Position numbers and translations under genes: made by a program. This document shows, piece by piece, positions 43,420 to 52,780 of a stretch of 64,000 nt of DNA. The notes beneath the pieces were generated by a model. That model was given only the letters and a program-made list of their open reading frames with translations, made no database searches and had not been told where the DNA came from. How positions within the stretch are numbered: position 1 is the first letter of the stretch; each line of letters begins with the position of its first letter. The DNA is from Bog-473 sp963788585 (GTDB lineage Bacteria; Actinomycetota; Acidimicrobiia; Acidimicrobiales; RAAP-2), in contig CAWBHA010000003.1 in the NCBI GenBank assembly GCA_963788585.1, forward strand, positions 496,001 to 560,000. Direction: 5' to 3'.

Positions 43420-43722
43420 AGATGTTCAGCTCGGTTTGGGACACACAAAGAGCGGTCGGCGGAAGTCACAGGGGACGCCTGACATGACGAGGGCTCAGCG
43501 TTGCCGCTCACCCGAGATGAAGCAAGCCACCGGACCGTCCGCCAGCCCCCGTCGACCCGTGGTGCAGGCGGCCGCCGGTCGATGCGCCACCTGGCTCCCC
43601 CGGTCGCGAAATTCCCTGGGGTGAAGTGGGTGTTTCCCGTCTTACGAGAGGATGAACGGGAGGGAAAACCTTTGAATTCCGACTTGTAAAGTAGACAAAT
43701 GCGCGGGTAGGAAGGGTGCATT
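43420..43722 (+). promoter_or_regulatory. Divergent intergenic region with likely plus-strand promoter
   Basis: A 303-base gap. Near its right end TTGAAT (43673-43678) and TAGACAAAT (43692-43700), spaced about 14-16 bases, could be -35 and -10 elements for the coiled-coil gene. They are followed by GGAAGGG (43711-43716) as ribosome binding site before ATG 43723. I see nothing else supportable in the gap. Confidence 0.4.
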
Positions 43723-44358
43723 ATGAGCGGTTCGTCTGTCGACTCGGTGTTCGGCCTGCCCCGACCCCCCTACGAGCCCGCTTACGACGCTCCTTCCACT
43801 GGCGCGCAGACGCCGATCTCGGACATCGCCGCTCACCGCCAGGCCGATGCCTCGGGAGCCGATCACGCGGAACAGGCCCAACCGCCTGCGAAAGAGGTCG
43901 AGTGGGTGAACTCCGAGCTGCTCACGATCTCGAGCACCATCGAGCAGCTGCAGAGTCGGCTCGAGGAGGCGAACGCCCGGCTTGCCACGACAGCCGAGGT
44001 CGAGACGACAGAGTTCGACATCGGCCGGCTTTTCGTTGAGGCGCAACGCTTCTCCGAGGATTCGTTGTCGAGGCTGGAACTTCAGATTCACGAGATCCTG
44101 TGCGAAGCCGAGGCCAAGGCCAGGCAGATCCTCACGGAAGCCACCGAGGAGGCGCTCGAGATACGACGCCAAGCGCAGGAAGCTGCGTTCACCTCGAGCA
44201 GGACGGCGCGGGAACTTCAGGCCGCGATTGCCGGCTTCACGAACGTCAACTCCCAGCTGTTGCAGGAGCTTGGCGCCCTGAATTCCATGTTGACACCGGT
44301 GAGCGGGCCAGAGGGGAACGAGATGGAGCCGGCTTCTGGCCTCCCCGAGAGCCAGTAG
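43723..44358 (+). CDS. DivIVA-like coiled-coil protein
   Basis: 211 residues, ATG 43723 behind GGAAGGG. After about 60 disordered residues comes an almost continuous heptad-rich stretch: VNSELLTISSTIEQLQSRLEEANARL, then RLELQIHEILCEAEAKARQILTEATEEALEIRRQA and TARELQAAIAGF. This resembles the coiled-coil part of DivIVA/Wag31-type or FtsB-like scaffolds, without the DivIVA N-terminal membrane-binding motif. It likely organises the envelope machinery encoded around it. The next gene starts 52 bases on. Confidence 0.65.
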   Translation: MSGSSVDSVFGLPRPPYEPAYDAPSTGAQTPISDIAAHRQADASGADHAEQAQPPAKEVEWVNSELLTISSTIEQLQSRLEEANARLATTAEVETTEFDIGRLFVEAQRFSEDSLSRLELQIHEILCEAEAKARQILTEATEEALEIRRQAQEAAFTSSRTARELQAAIAGFTNVNSQLLQELGALNSMLTPVSGPEGNEMEPASGLPESQ

Positions 44359-44410
44359 CGAAGTCCAAGGTCGCGGGCAGTCGCGTCGCTCTGCGGGTAC
44401 TGAAGCATCT

Positions 44411-44989
44411 ATGAGCACGAACATGATGAAGAGCACCCGATCGGCGTTTCCTATGGTTCCCGGCGCGCCACAGAGCCGTGTGGCACACAAACGCCTTGCT
44501 TCAGTCACATTCGCACCTCCCCTCACGAGCGAAGAGATGGTCGCGCGTCCGGCTCGCGCGGGAGGCTCGTTCGACATCGCCGGCATCGAGCTCGTCCGCG
44601 GGTTCGTCGAGCACCTCGCCGAGCAACGGTCATCGGCGGTCCCAACGAGCGTGCAGCGCATTCGCGCGCAAATCGATTGGGGTGTCTTGGAAGCCGCCGT
44701 CGCCGAGTCCACCTCCATCGAACAGGCCATCGGACGAGCCATCGCCCTTGCGGACCGGATGTGTCGTGGCGTCTCCGACGAACCCGAGGCGGCGGTCACG
44801 ACTTCAGACAAGGTCGAGCAGCCGTTTTTCGCCTTCAGCGTCGCCGACGTCGTTCCGGACTTTGGAGACCACAGTCGATATCGGACCAGAGTTGCGAAGA
44901 GGTTCGCTCGGATCTTCTCCACTCGACGGCAATCGGATGATGAGGTCGGTGCCGCTGCACTGGTGAGTGCCGAGTCGCTGAGCCCATGA
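44411..44989 (+). CDS. Unknown cytoplasmic protein
   Basis: 192 residues from ATG 44411. Mixed alpha/beta with helical segments (IAGIELVRGFVEHLAEQ, GVLEAAVAESTSIEQAIGRAIALADRM), an FFAFSVADVVPDFG stretch and a basic end (RYRTRVAKRFARIFSTRR). No signal peptide or span; no family recognised. It lies between the coiled-coil protein and the GT-C-like gene on the same strand with gaps of 52 and 25 bases, so it is probably in one operon with them. Confidence 0.55.
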   Translation: MSTNMMKSTRSAFPMVPGAPQSRVAHKRLASVTFAPPLTSEEMVARPARAGGSFDIAGIELVRGFVEHLAEQRSSAVPTSVQRIRAQIDWGVLEAAVAESTSIEQAIGRAIALADRMCRGVSDEPEAAVTTSDKVEQPFFAFSVADVVPDFGDHSRYRTRVAKRFARIFSTRRQSDDEVGAAALVSAESLSP

Positions 44990-45014
44990 CCGATACTCGA
45001 GTCCAGTTCCGTTA

Positions 45015-46808
45015 GTGGAACACACTGCCTCCTCGACCCTGATTCGCGAACCGGAGGCCGAGCTCGGAGACGAGTCACTTTCCGAATGGCCGGGCACCCC
45101 CCAGCAGGCCGCAGCGCCTGAAGCGACCAGCGGCGGTCAACGCTCGCTGCTTCGCCGCTTTTTTGGCGAAGCCACCATCGTCTCCCTGCTCGCCCTTGGG
45201 CTGTACCTGACGATCGCTTGGTTCCTCGATATCAAGTACCACTCGTTTTCTCCGGACGCAGTTTCTCGGATGGCGAATGGGTTCTACATCCTCTACTCAG
45301 GGGACCAGCATCTGGCCGCAGTCGGATTCGTCTGGCAACCGCTGCAGTCAATAGCTGACATGGTCTTCCTTTTGGGAAACCACATCTGGCCTGCTCTCTC
45401 CCACGAGAACGTCTCCGGAAGTTTGGTCAGCGCGCTCGGCATGGCGGGGGCCGTGTACCAGACGTGTCGCGCGCTCCGCGAGTGGGGAGTGACCCGGACG
45501 CCCCGACTGGTCCTCGTGGCGTTCTTTGCCCTCAACCCCATGATTCTGTTGTACGGCGGCAACGGGATGAGCGAAGGCCTGTACATCTTCACGCTCGTCG
45601 CGTCGACCCGCTACTTGCTGCGGTGGGTGCAGCGAGGAGACCTTCGATCCCTCGCCTACTCCGCGGTGTGGCTGGGTTTCTCGTACTTAACCCGAAACGA
45701 AGCCATTTTGGGCGTTGTGCTCGGAGCTGCGGTCGTCGCAGCGGTCAGCTACTCGCGCGCCGAGGGGCGGCGACAGTCAAGGGCCGGAGCGGCCATGTCC
45801 GACGTCGTCATCTTTGCCGCCCCGCCGTTCATTGCCGCGGCGGGGTGGGCTATTGCGAGTTACGTGATCACCGGAGCCTTCTTCGCGCAGTTCTCATCCA
45901 TCTACGGCAGCTCGGAGCAGGAGGGCCTGCTCACCCACATGACCGTCCACGGCCGCATCCTTTATCAGGTGCACGCCGTAGAGGCACTTGCGCCGTTGCT
46001 ACCGATCCTGCTGATCGCCTCAGTCGTCGTCGCGTTCGTGAGGCGCGATCCCCGCGTGCTGGCACCGTTGGCCGTGCTCGGAGGAGCCCTGGGCTTCGAC
46101 ATGCTGGCTTTTATGGACAACGGCATCCAGAATTTTTTTCGCTACTGGATCGTTCTCATTCCTCTGGAGGTGTTCGTCATCGGCGGTCTCATCGTGGCCG
46201 TGCAGACGACAGCACCCAGCGGAGTCGGCTCCTCGGGCGGCACCCGCTCGTCGCGAGTGAGCGTGCGGATGCTTTCCGCTTTTGCCGCTATCTGCCTTGT
46301 CTTGGTCGCCATGATTCCCGCCAGCGTGAAAACTGGTGCCGCCATGTTCAACCCGAAAATTGGTGTCGAAGAGACGCGGCAGCTCGGATTCATCTTTCAC
46401 AAGCATCTCGGCCCGACCGATCTTGCCTATAAGAACAACTTTCGACAGATCTTGGCCATTGACAGCTACTTGTCGGACCTTCGCCTGCCCAATCACGACA
46501 TCGTCGTCGACAACTTTCCAGAGTGCGTGCCCCCGATACTGACCACCATTAGCCAGCCCAAGCTCTTCGTCATCCCCAACGATCGGGACTATGAGCGCAC
46601 GCTGGCCGATCCCATCGCATTTCATGCCCACTACATCTTGGAGGCCGACCCCGCAGGGTTCCCGAACACCTCCATCAACTTGGAGTACCCAAGGTTGTGG
46701 ACGACGGGGAGTGAGTTCACGCAGATGGTGCACAACTTCCCATCGCGCTCTGCCTGCCCCGCATTTCGCCTGTTCCATGTTCTGCGTCACTCCAATTCGG
46801 TGACGTAG
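45015..46808 (+). CDS. GT-C-fold-like membrane glycosyltransferase (predicted)
   Basis: 597 residues from GTG 45015. A short acidic cytoplasmic tail is followed by about ten membrane spans, starting ATIVSLLALGLYLTIAWFL. The first outer loop (KYHSFSPDAVSRMANGFYIL) has an aspartate in the place typical of GT-C enzymes that use polyprenyl-phosphate sugars. Further hydrophobic blocks include LVLVAFFALNPMILLYGGNG and WIVLIPLEVFVIGGLIVA, and a soluble C-terminal domain of about 150 residues closes it. With the GT2-methyltransferase gene just beyond, this could glycosylate exported proteins or wall polymers. The assignment is by topology and loop motif only. Confidence 0.6.
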   Translation: MEHTASSTLIREPEAELGDESLSEWPGTPQQAAAPEATSGGQRSLLRRFFGEATIVSLLALGLYLTIAWFLDIKYHSFSPDAVSRMANGFYILYSGDQHLAAVGFVWQPLQSIADMVFLLGNHIWPALSHENVSGSLVSALGMAGAVYQTCRALREWGVTRTPRLVLVAFFALNPMILLYGGNGMSEGLYIFTLVASTRYLLRWVQRGDLRSLAYSAVWLGFSYLTRNEAILGVVLGAAVVAAVSYSRAEGRRQSRAGAAMSDVVIFAAPPFIAAAGWAIASYVITGAFFAQFSSIYGSSEQEGLLTHMTVHGRILYQVHAVEALAPLLPILLIASVVVAFVRRDPRVLAPLAVLGGALGFDMLAFMDNGIQNFFRYWIVLIPLEVFVIGGLIVAVQTTAPSGVGSSGGTRSSRVSVRMLSAFAAICLVLVAMIPASVKTGAAMFNPKIGVEETRQLGFIFHKHLGPTDLAYKNNFRQILAIDSYLSDLRLPNHDIVVDNFPECVPPILTTISQPKLFVIPNDRDYERTLADPIAFHAHYILEADPAGFPNTSINLEYPRLWTTGSEFTQMVHNFPSRSACPAFRLFHVLRHSNSVT

Positions 46809-46992
46809 GCAGACGCCCCGGGACAAGGCCGGCCCCAGAACCAGTTCTGTCCTGAGCCGAAGATGATGGGTGGCGAATCGACGGCGACAGCGATCGGATG
46901 AACGGCCACGCGGCCACTGGCCCAGTTCCTGGGGAACGCTCTATTGACCCGTTGCCAAAGGGCCCTACACGGGCTCGGAGCGATTGGACTGG

Positions 46993-48468
46993 CTAGGAGC
47001 GTCGAACCCAGGTCGCGTACTGGCCGCCGAAAGGAAGACGACCGAGGTGACGGTCGAGCGTGAAGCCGAGAGCGCCACCGAACGGGGAGAAGAGGTAGTG
47101 GTGGACATCGGGCTCCACTTCCGCAGTTTCCCTCAAGAGCCCCGTTGCCTCTGTCGGCGAGAGCAGCACGGCGTCGTGGTCGAGCTCGCACGCATTGACC
47201 GCCCGACGAGTCAACGGGTTGTACGGATTGTGCTCGAACACTGCCACGATGCCCTCGGGCCGGGTGACACGGACCATCTCATTGACGACCTTGAACCGCT
47301 TCGACATCGGGACGTGGTGCAGAACGCAGATCGCCAGGACCACGTCGAAGGTCTCGTCGGCGAAGGGGAGCTTCTCACCGTCGTACCAGCTGAACTGGGC
47401 CGCCGGGACGTTGCGCTGCGCCTTGGCCAGCATCTCCTCGGAGATGTCCACACCGTGGAGGCTTCGCACCCGCGGTGCGAGGAACCGGTCGGTCGTGCCT
47501 GTCCCACAGCCGACGTCGAGGAGCGACACGCCCTGCAGTGAGCCGAGAGCCGGACGCACAATGTCCTCGAGGACGTCCACCTTGCGGCGGGCAAAGAAGA
47601 CGGAGTCCCTACCTGTGAAGGACACGGATCGATCGACGGCGTTCTCGTAGCCAGAGGCGTACGTGTCGAAGTCGACGCCCCGGCCCTCTTCGTGGGGGAT
47701 CCCGCTCGTCAGCGTGCTCTGGCTGGGCACCGGGCGGGCCGTCTGCCGGAGATCGCCGCGCTTCCCGTCCAGCCAGAGGCGCCACACGCCTTTCAGGTCG
47801 TCGATGGCCGTCTGGATGATCCGCACCCGTGAATCGGGGTCCTCGACCCAACGCACCGGGACCTGGTTGATGCGCAGGCCGGCCCGGTGCGCCAGAACCA
47901 ACAGTTCGGTGTCGAAGAACCAACCGTTGTCCTCGATCTTGGGAATGAGCTCGCGTGCCAGGCTCGTGCGGATCGCCTTGAAACCGCACTGGGCGTCGAC
48001 GACTTCGTAGTGGAAAAAGCTCCGAACGATCGCGTTGTAGGCACGCGAGAGCGCCTCTCGCTTGAGGCTGCGGACGATCACGGCTTCCGGCAGAAGCCGT
48101 GATCCGATCGAGACCTCGCAACGGCCTTCGAGGATGGGATCGATGAGGGAGGCCAGGGAGTCGAGCCCCGTGGACAGGTCCACGTCCATGTACGCAACCA
48201 CGTCCGCCGTGCTGGTCGACCAGGCATGCTTGAGAGCTCGACCCCGCCCCCGCTCCTCGAGACGGAGGACCGTGATGCGCCGGTTGCTTGTCGCAAAGGA
48301 GTCCGCGAGGTCGAAGGTGCGGTCGCTGCTCCCGTTGTCGGCGACGGTGATCGACCAGTCGTACGAACATTCCGTGTCCAGAAATGCACTCAAGGTCGTC
48401 AGGCTGTTGACGATCGAGTGCTCTTCGTTGAGGACCGGAATCGTGATGTCGACGCTTGCGCCTGTCAC
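46993..48468 (-). CDS. GT2 glycosyltransferase fused to a SAM-dependent methyltransferase
   Basis: 491 residues from GTG 48468, chosen for AAGGAGAG upstream and because the fold starts at once (VDITIPVLNEEHSIVNSL). The N-terminal half is a polyprenyl-phosphate hexose synthase-like GT2: ADNGSSDRTFDLA, AYMDVDLSTGLDSL (metal-binding DxD), GSRLLPEA, VDAQCGFKAI. It lacks the membrane tail of many relatives. After residue about 285 comes a class I methyltransferase: GVSLLDVGCGTGTTDRFLA, GVDISEEMLAKAQ, AICVLHHVPMSKRF. The fusion suggests a methylated sugar or lipid intermediate. It converges with the GT-C gene, and a CAGAACCAGTTCTG palindrome (46836-46849) lies between them. Confidence 0.85.
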   Translation of the reverse strand: MTGASVDITIPVLNEEHSIVNSLTTLSAFLDTECSYDWSITVADNGSSDRTFDLADSFATSNRRITVLRLEERGRGRALKHAWSTSTADVVAYMDVDLSTGLDSLASLIDPILEGRCEVSIGSRLLPEAVIVRSLKREALSRAYNAIVRSFFHYEVVDAQCGFKAIRTSLARELIPKIEDNGWFFDTELLVLAHRAGLRINQVPVRWVEDPDSRVRIIQTAIDDLKGVWRLWLDGKRGDLRQTARPVPSQSTLTSGIPHEEGRGVDFDTYASGYENAVDRSVSFTGRDSVFFARRKVDVLEDIVRPALGSLQGVSLLDVGCGTGTTDRFLAPRVRSLHGVDISEEMLAKAQRNVPAAQFSWYDGEKLPFADETFDVVLAICVLHHVPMSKRFKVVNEMVRVTRPEGIVAVFEHNPYNPLTRRAVNACELDHDAVLLSPTEATGLLRETAEVEPDVHHYLFSPFGGALGFTLDRHLGRLPFGGQYATWVRRS

Positions 48469-49052
48469 CCGACGCGCTCTCCTTGACGGTCTCGATTGCT
48501 CGGATCCACCTGGTTGGTGACGCCGTGTGGCTTCTGCGTTCCCGGTCGTCAGGCTCACCCTGCAATCGGTCAATGCCGGCACCCTCGGGCGATCGCGCGG
48601 TATTCCCGTGGCGCCCGAGTAGTCCGCTCTCCTTGTCCGAAGGTCGTGCCCGCCGGTCGTGCCTCGACGGTGCCCACGGGCAATCGATCCATGTCAACCT
48701 TCTTAGCGAACCGCTGTTGGAACCCTCAATACCAGTCAGATGAACCTTCGGGGCGGAACTGGAACTCCTGGTGAACATTCGCTGACTGATTCACGCAACC
48801 GACAGCAACGTCGCGCCCTTGTCGCGCCCCGCCCGGCTCGAAATCTCTGCTCCGGGCACCCGGTCTTGGTCCCTTCGAGAACTGCAGAGCCGGGCGTGGC
48901 AACTGGCGCGGCCGCCTGCCCGGACGACCCGCGTCGGATCGGATATCGGTCGGCGACGCGGGAGCAAAGCGGCGTGTGGCCATCGCGGACGCCGCGTCGA
49001 GGGACCGGCGCCTTGCGGAAACCCCGCTACGTGTGGCCGGCAGTCGTCGAGC
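48469..49052. other. Intergenic region, no supported gene
   Basis: 584 bases between two minus-strand glycosyltransferase genes. Open frames crossing it are low-complexity Arg/Pro/Ser-rich, without start signals or recognisable domains, and I reject them. It should carry the promoter of the GT2-methyltransferase gene, but I see no clear -10/-35 pair. Confidence 0.4.
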
Positions 49053-50540
49053 CTACGAAACGAGGCGGAGGCGCTGGGACTCCTCGGAAGGAGCAGACCC
49101 GTCCGAATCGTCCTCCTCCTTGTCGCGGTGCAGCCCATGAGTCGTTTTTTCCCAGAACGACGGCGTGATGAGAAGCTGCCACATCGCCTTGAGGGCGGCG
49201 ACGGACATCATCACCCAGTAGACGGGCACGAGGACGGCCGCCACCACCAGGCCCCCGCGCGCGGTACTGCGTGCCGTGAGCACGGTGAGGTACCACAAGA
49301 GGAAGTTCCCGACGGCCCAGAGAGTCAGGTCGACGTAGTACACCTCCGCCGGGAAGACCGCCTTGACGAAAACCGGGTGCGCGACGAACCACATGACCGT
49401 CAAGATCCAGAAGAGCGGGTTCAGCACGGCCAGGATCGGGGTGCCTCCCACGAAGGCGGCCAAGTGCACCACGCCCTTGACGCCGATCTCCCTGATCAGC
49501 GCTCGCGGAGAGCGGAGATGGATAAGGAACGTCTGCAGGTATCCCTTGTACCAGCGGGACCGCTGCTTCACCCAGTTGACGAAGTCGCTGTTGGCCTCCT
49601 CGAGCGTGATCGATTCGAGCACCTTGATCTGGTACCGCTCGCGGAACATCCTGATCCCGAGGTCGCAGTCCTCGGTCACGTTGTAGGGGTCCCATCCCCC
49701 GAGGGTCCGCAGTGCGCTGCGCCGGAAATGGTTGGAGGTGCCGCCGAGCGGAATCGGCGCGCCCAACGAGGACAGGCCCGGCAAGAAGTACGAGAACCAC
49801 ATCACGTACTCGACGGTGAACCACTTGGTGATGATGTTCTGCGATGCGTTGCTGTACGACAGCTTCGCCTGCAGGCAGCCCACCTCGGGGCCGAATCGAC
49901 CCAACGCCACGGCCGCTTTTCGCAGCTGGAGGATGTCTGGCGTGTCCTCGACGTCGTAGACGGCGATGATGTCCCCGCGGGCCAGCGTCAGGCCGAAGTT
50001 CAATGCCTTGGGTTTGGTACGGGGCTCTGCCGGTGGAACGGCGACCAATCGGAACTGGGAAGGGGGGTCAGCGCTGCGCAGCGCTTCCATGGTCTCCTGG
50101 TCGTCCTCTTCGACCAGGAGGAGCACCTCGAGGCGATCCGAGGGATACTCGAGCTCACCGAGGTTGTCGATCAGTTTGAGGATGACCGATGCCTCCCGGT
50201 AGGCGGGGACCATGATCGTGTAGTACGGCAGATCGGCCTCGGGGACGCTCAGGGCGTCCTCGTCGGTCACGATCTCGAGGGCATCGATCTTCGAGGAACG
50301 CGTGAAGAGATAGGCGCGGTAGATCACCGCAGTCAGATAGCTCAGTGTCGTGCACGCGACCGCCAGGATGATCGTGAGGCGGGCGTCGATCACCAGTCCG
50401 ATCACCACGACAAGGACGAGCCCGATGACGAAGTTGCGTTGCCCCCTCGAGACGAGGCTGCGGGCTGACACCAACGGCACTCGGTCGGCCAGGCCCGAGA
50501 CACTGGCGTTGAGTCGCAACTGCGCCTCCGCCTCCGACAT
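49053..50540 (-). CDS. Cellulose-synthase-like processive GT2 glycosyltransferase
   Basis: 495 residues from ATG 50540; TTG 50573 is an alternative. Two membrane spans (FVIGLVLVVVIGLVID and ILAVACTTLSYLTAVIYRAY) precede the GT2 domain. Its motifs are TIMVPAYREASVI, LLLVEEDDQETM, AVYDVEDTPD, the acceptor-site VTEDCDLGIRMF and QRSRWYKGYLQTF (Q-x-x-R-W). Three to four spans follow. This is the layout of BcsA/NdvC-type synthases that extrude a beta-glucan or related polymer. No PilZ domain is visible. The product is unknown; it may supply a matrix polysaccharide. Confidence 0.85.
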   Translation of the reverse strand: MSEAEAQLRLNASVSGLADRVPLVSARSLVSRGQRNFVIGLVLVVVIGLVIDARLTIILAVACTTLSYLTAVIYRAYLFTRSSKIDALEIVTDEDALSVPEADLPYYTIMVPAYREASVILKLIDNLGELEYPSDRLEVLLLVEEDDQETMEALRSADPPSQFRLVAVPPAEPRTKPKALNFGLTLARGDIIAVYDVEDTPDILQLRKAAVALGRFGPEVGCLQAKLSYSNASQNIITKWFTVEYVMWFSYFLPGLSSLGAPIPLGGTSNHFRRSALRTLGGWDPYNVTEDCDLGIRMFRERYQIKVLESITLEEANSDFVNWVKQRSRWYKGYLQTFLIHLRSPRALIREIGVKGVVHLAAFVGGTPILAVLNPLFWILTVMWFVAHPVFVKAVFPAEVYYVDLTLWAVGNFLLWYLTVLTARSTARGGLVVAAVLVPVYWVMMSVAALKAMWQLLITPSFWEKTTHGLHRDKEEDDSDGSAPSEESQRLRLVS

Positions 50541-50907
50541 CGCAACTGGCCGCACCGCAGGCAACTCTAACAATGGCCGGTGGTCGCACTCCAGGCGACA
50601 AGCCCAAAAACTCCTGTTGGCGGCGCCTTCAGACCGATTCGGGAGTCGTCACGAGGACATGAATGACACCCGAGTAACCGTCGTCCAAACTTCAGGTGAC
50701 ATCGGAAAGACGCCTTTTTCGGTGAGTTTCTGCTGCCGCTACATTGACACGCATGTCCGCCACAATGTGTGCACAACATCACGTGTGGCCAACACTCGGG
50801 AATGGCGGTGGCCGGCTGCGGGCCACGACTCGAGTTGGCGGCGGGGGCATGCGGTGAGGGACGGACTCGGGCCGAGGGAGATGGTGACCACCAACGGGAC
50901 GCACAGC
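50541..50907. other. Divergent intergenic region, no supported gene
   Basis: 367 bases between divergent genes, with AT-richer stretches (50610-50790) likely to hold the two promoters. I see no clear repeat, RNA gene or small coding sequence. A long frame entering from the upstream gene's antisense strand is a shadow. Confidence 0.4.
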
Positions 50908-52516
50908 ATGACCGATGCTGCATCACCAGACTCCGAAGACCAGGCGGCCTCGACCTTCCCGGACCGATCGGTCGACGAGCGCCTGGACGCGCTCCTGCAC
51001 ACGATCAGAACGTGGGATTGGCGGGCTGCTCCTGAAGAGGCGAGCCCACCGTCCGCCGACGTGGCGGCCTCGACGGTCATGCCCCTCGCTCCGCTCTCGT
51101 CGAGCGAGGTGAGAGAGAACGGCGGCGGGGGCGAACCTCGGACCACCACGGTGGCGCCGGGACCACCACCACCAGCACCGCCACCACCGCCGGCACCCAC
51201 AGAGGCGCGTGAGGACGCGCCGCCACACACAGGTGAGCCTCTGGTGGCGCCGACTGTGGAACCGCTCGCGCCAACGGTGCCGTTCGAGGAGAGTCAGACG
51301 GCTGGCACGGGCGCCAACGTTCACGCTGCGGAACCGCTGACACACGCTGCATCGCCGGCATCGACACTCCCGCCCCCTTCGCCCGCCACATCGAGAGAGG
51401 CGCGCGACGACGCGCCACCTCCAATGCCCGATCTCGGCTCGGGCGCAGCGGCCACGCCGCCCCCTCCCGCGGCACCCCTGGGAGGGGCAGTTGACGCGCG
51501 ACTCGATGCTCCAGCCGCGGAGTCGATCTTGCCGCCACCGTCACCGCCGCCACCGCAACCGACCGTGCTGGGTCAAGAACCACAGGGCGGGCCCGATCCC
51601 TGGAACACGGGGACGGCACTCGCCTCCAGCTCGAGGATGCCGCCTCCCCCGGCTCCGCCGACGACCGAGCCGCGTGAGAACCTGGAGCCGCCGGCGCCAG
51701 AACCACTGGCGGCCGCCGCCGCCGCCACCCCCCACCGTCTTTCCTGTGGTTCCGGGCGATCCAGGCCTCCTCCACGAGGGGACGTCGTCGAATCTGAAGA
51801 ACACCGGCGCCCAGTCAGTGGTCAGCCCCGCGCCCGAGGCGCTGCTTCCGGCGTCGCCGGAGAACCTGGCGGTTTCGCCTGAAGAACAGAAGGCCAATTG
51901 GTTCGACGGCTCGCTGCCTCAGCAAAAACCTGAGCACAACAGTGCCGTCCGCCGGCTGTGGTCGCATCCGTGGGCAAAGGTCGCCGTGCTCTGCCTGGCT
52001 GCGGCCCTCGCAGTCGTCGTCATCGTCGGTGCGATACGGCTCACCTCGAAGAACAACAACTCCGGTTCTGGGCTTTCCGCGACGACAACGACGAGTGCTC
52101 ACCAAAGCAGTGCGAAGGTGGCCCCGATCAGCGCCCCACAGTTGACCCTGTACGAGGGATATGCCGAAGGTCTCCAGAAGGCGAATGAGACGGCGACCAA
52201 GGCGTTCGTCGCCGACGGCAGCACGCCTACCCTGGCCCAGGTTGCGCCGGTCGTCGCGGCCTACCGGACCGCGATCAACCTCTACGACTTCCAGCTCCAC
52301 TTCATCCAGTGGCCTGCCTCCATGCAGACGGCGATCGCAGACGACCACGCCCAGCTGCACGCGCTCCTCAGCGTCCTGCAGTCGTACTCCGAGGTGAGCG
52401 GCACGGGCGTGGGTGCCTGGCTCTCCCAGCTCCACAACCGGACCGCGACCACGCAGACCGCGGACAACCAGGTCCGCCAGGACCTCGGACTGTCGGCCAC
52501 GTCTTCGTTCCCCTGA
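50908..52516 (+). CDS. Proline-rich single-span membrane protein (frameshifted here)
   Basis: About 535 residues when corrected; ATG 50908 (MTDAASPDSED) is used, with ATG 50881 possible. A short helical head (RLDALLHTIRTWDW) leads into some 250 residues of Pro/Ala/Glu repeats, with recurrent TEAREDAPP/SREARDDAPP words. The frame slips by one base in the C run near 51727-51733. The rest, with a membrane span (AKVAVLCLAAALAVVVIVGAI), a Thr/Ser linker and an outer helical domain of about 130 residues (LTLYEGYAEGLQKANETATK), reads in the next frame. The 1609-base length is 3n+1. It parallels the proline-rich half of the sortase and the proteins at 41607 and 42439. Its function is unknown. Confidence 0.65.
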
Positions 52517-52780
52517 TTCGGCCACTCAGGTTCATCAGGCTCGCGCACCGACCTGAAGCAAAACTTCTTGTGACGGTGGTCACCAATCCTCACCGCCGTC
52601 ATCACCACGAATTCGCCCGGCCGTCACGGGCTCTCACGAGGGCAAGAGTTCACGCAGGGGCAACCTGAAAGACACTCGGACGTCACGGAGCAGCGCGTCG
52701 TCACACAACGTCACGGATAGATGTTGGGAAAGGCCCCGCGTGCGCGTGCGTTTCCGCGCGCCATCCCATAGTTTGGCCTC

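Noticed and set aside
46787..46992. Possible small gene in the convergent gap after the GT-C-like gene
   Set aside because: Frames are short and compositionally odd; a palindrome suggests a transcription-end region instead.
48726..48983. 85-codon minus-strand frame between the two GT2 genes
   Set aside because: Low-complexity Arg/Pro/Ser composition, no start signal, no homology I recognise.
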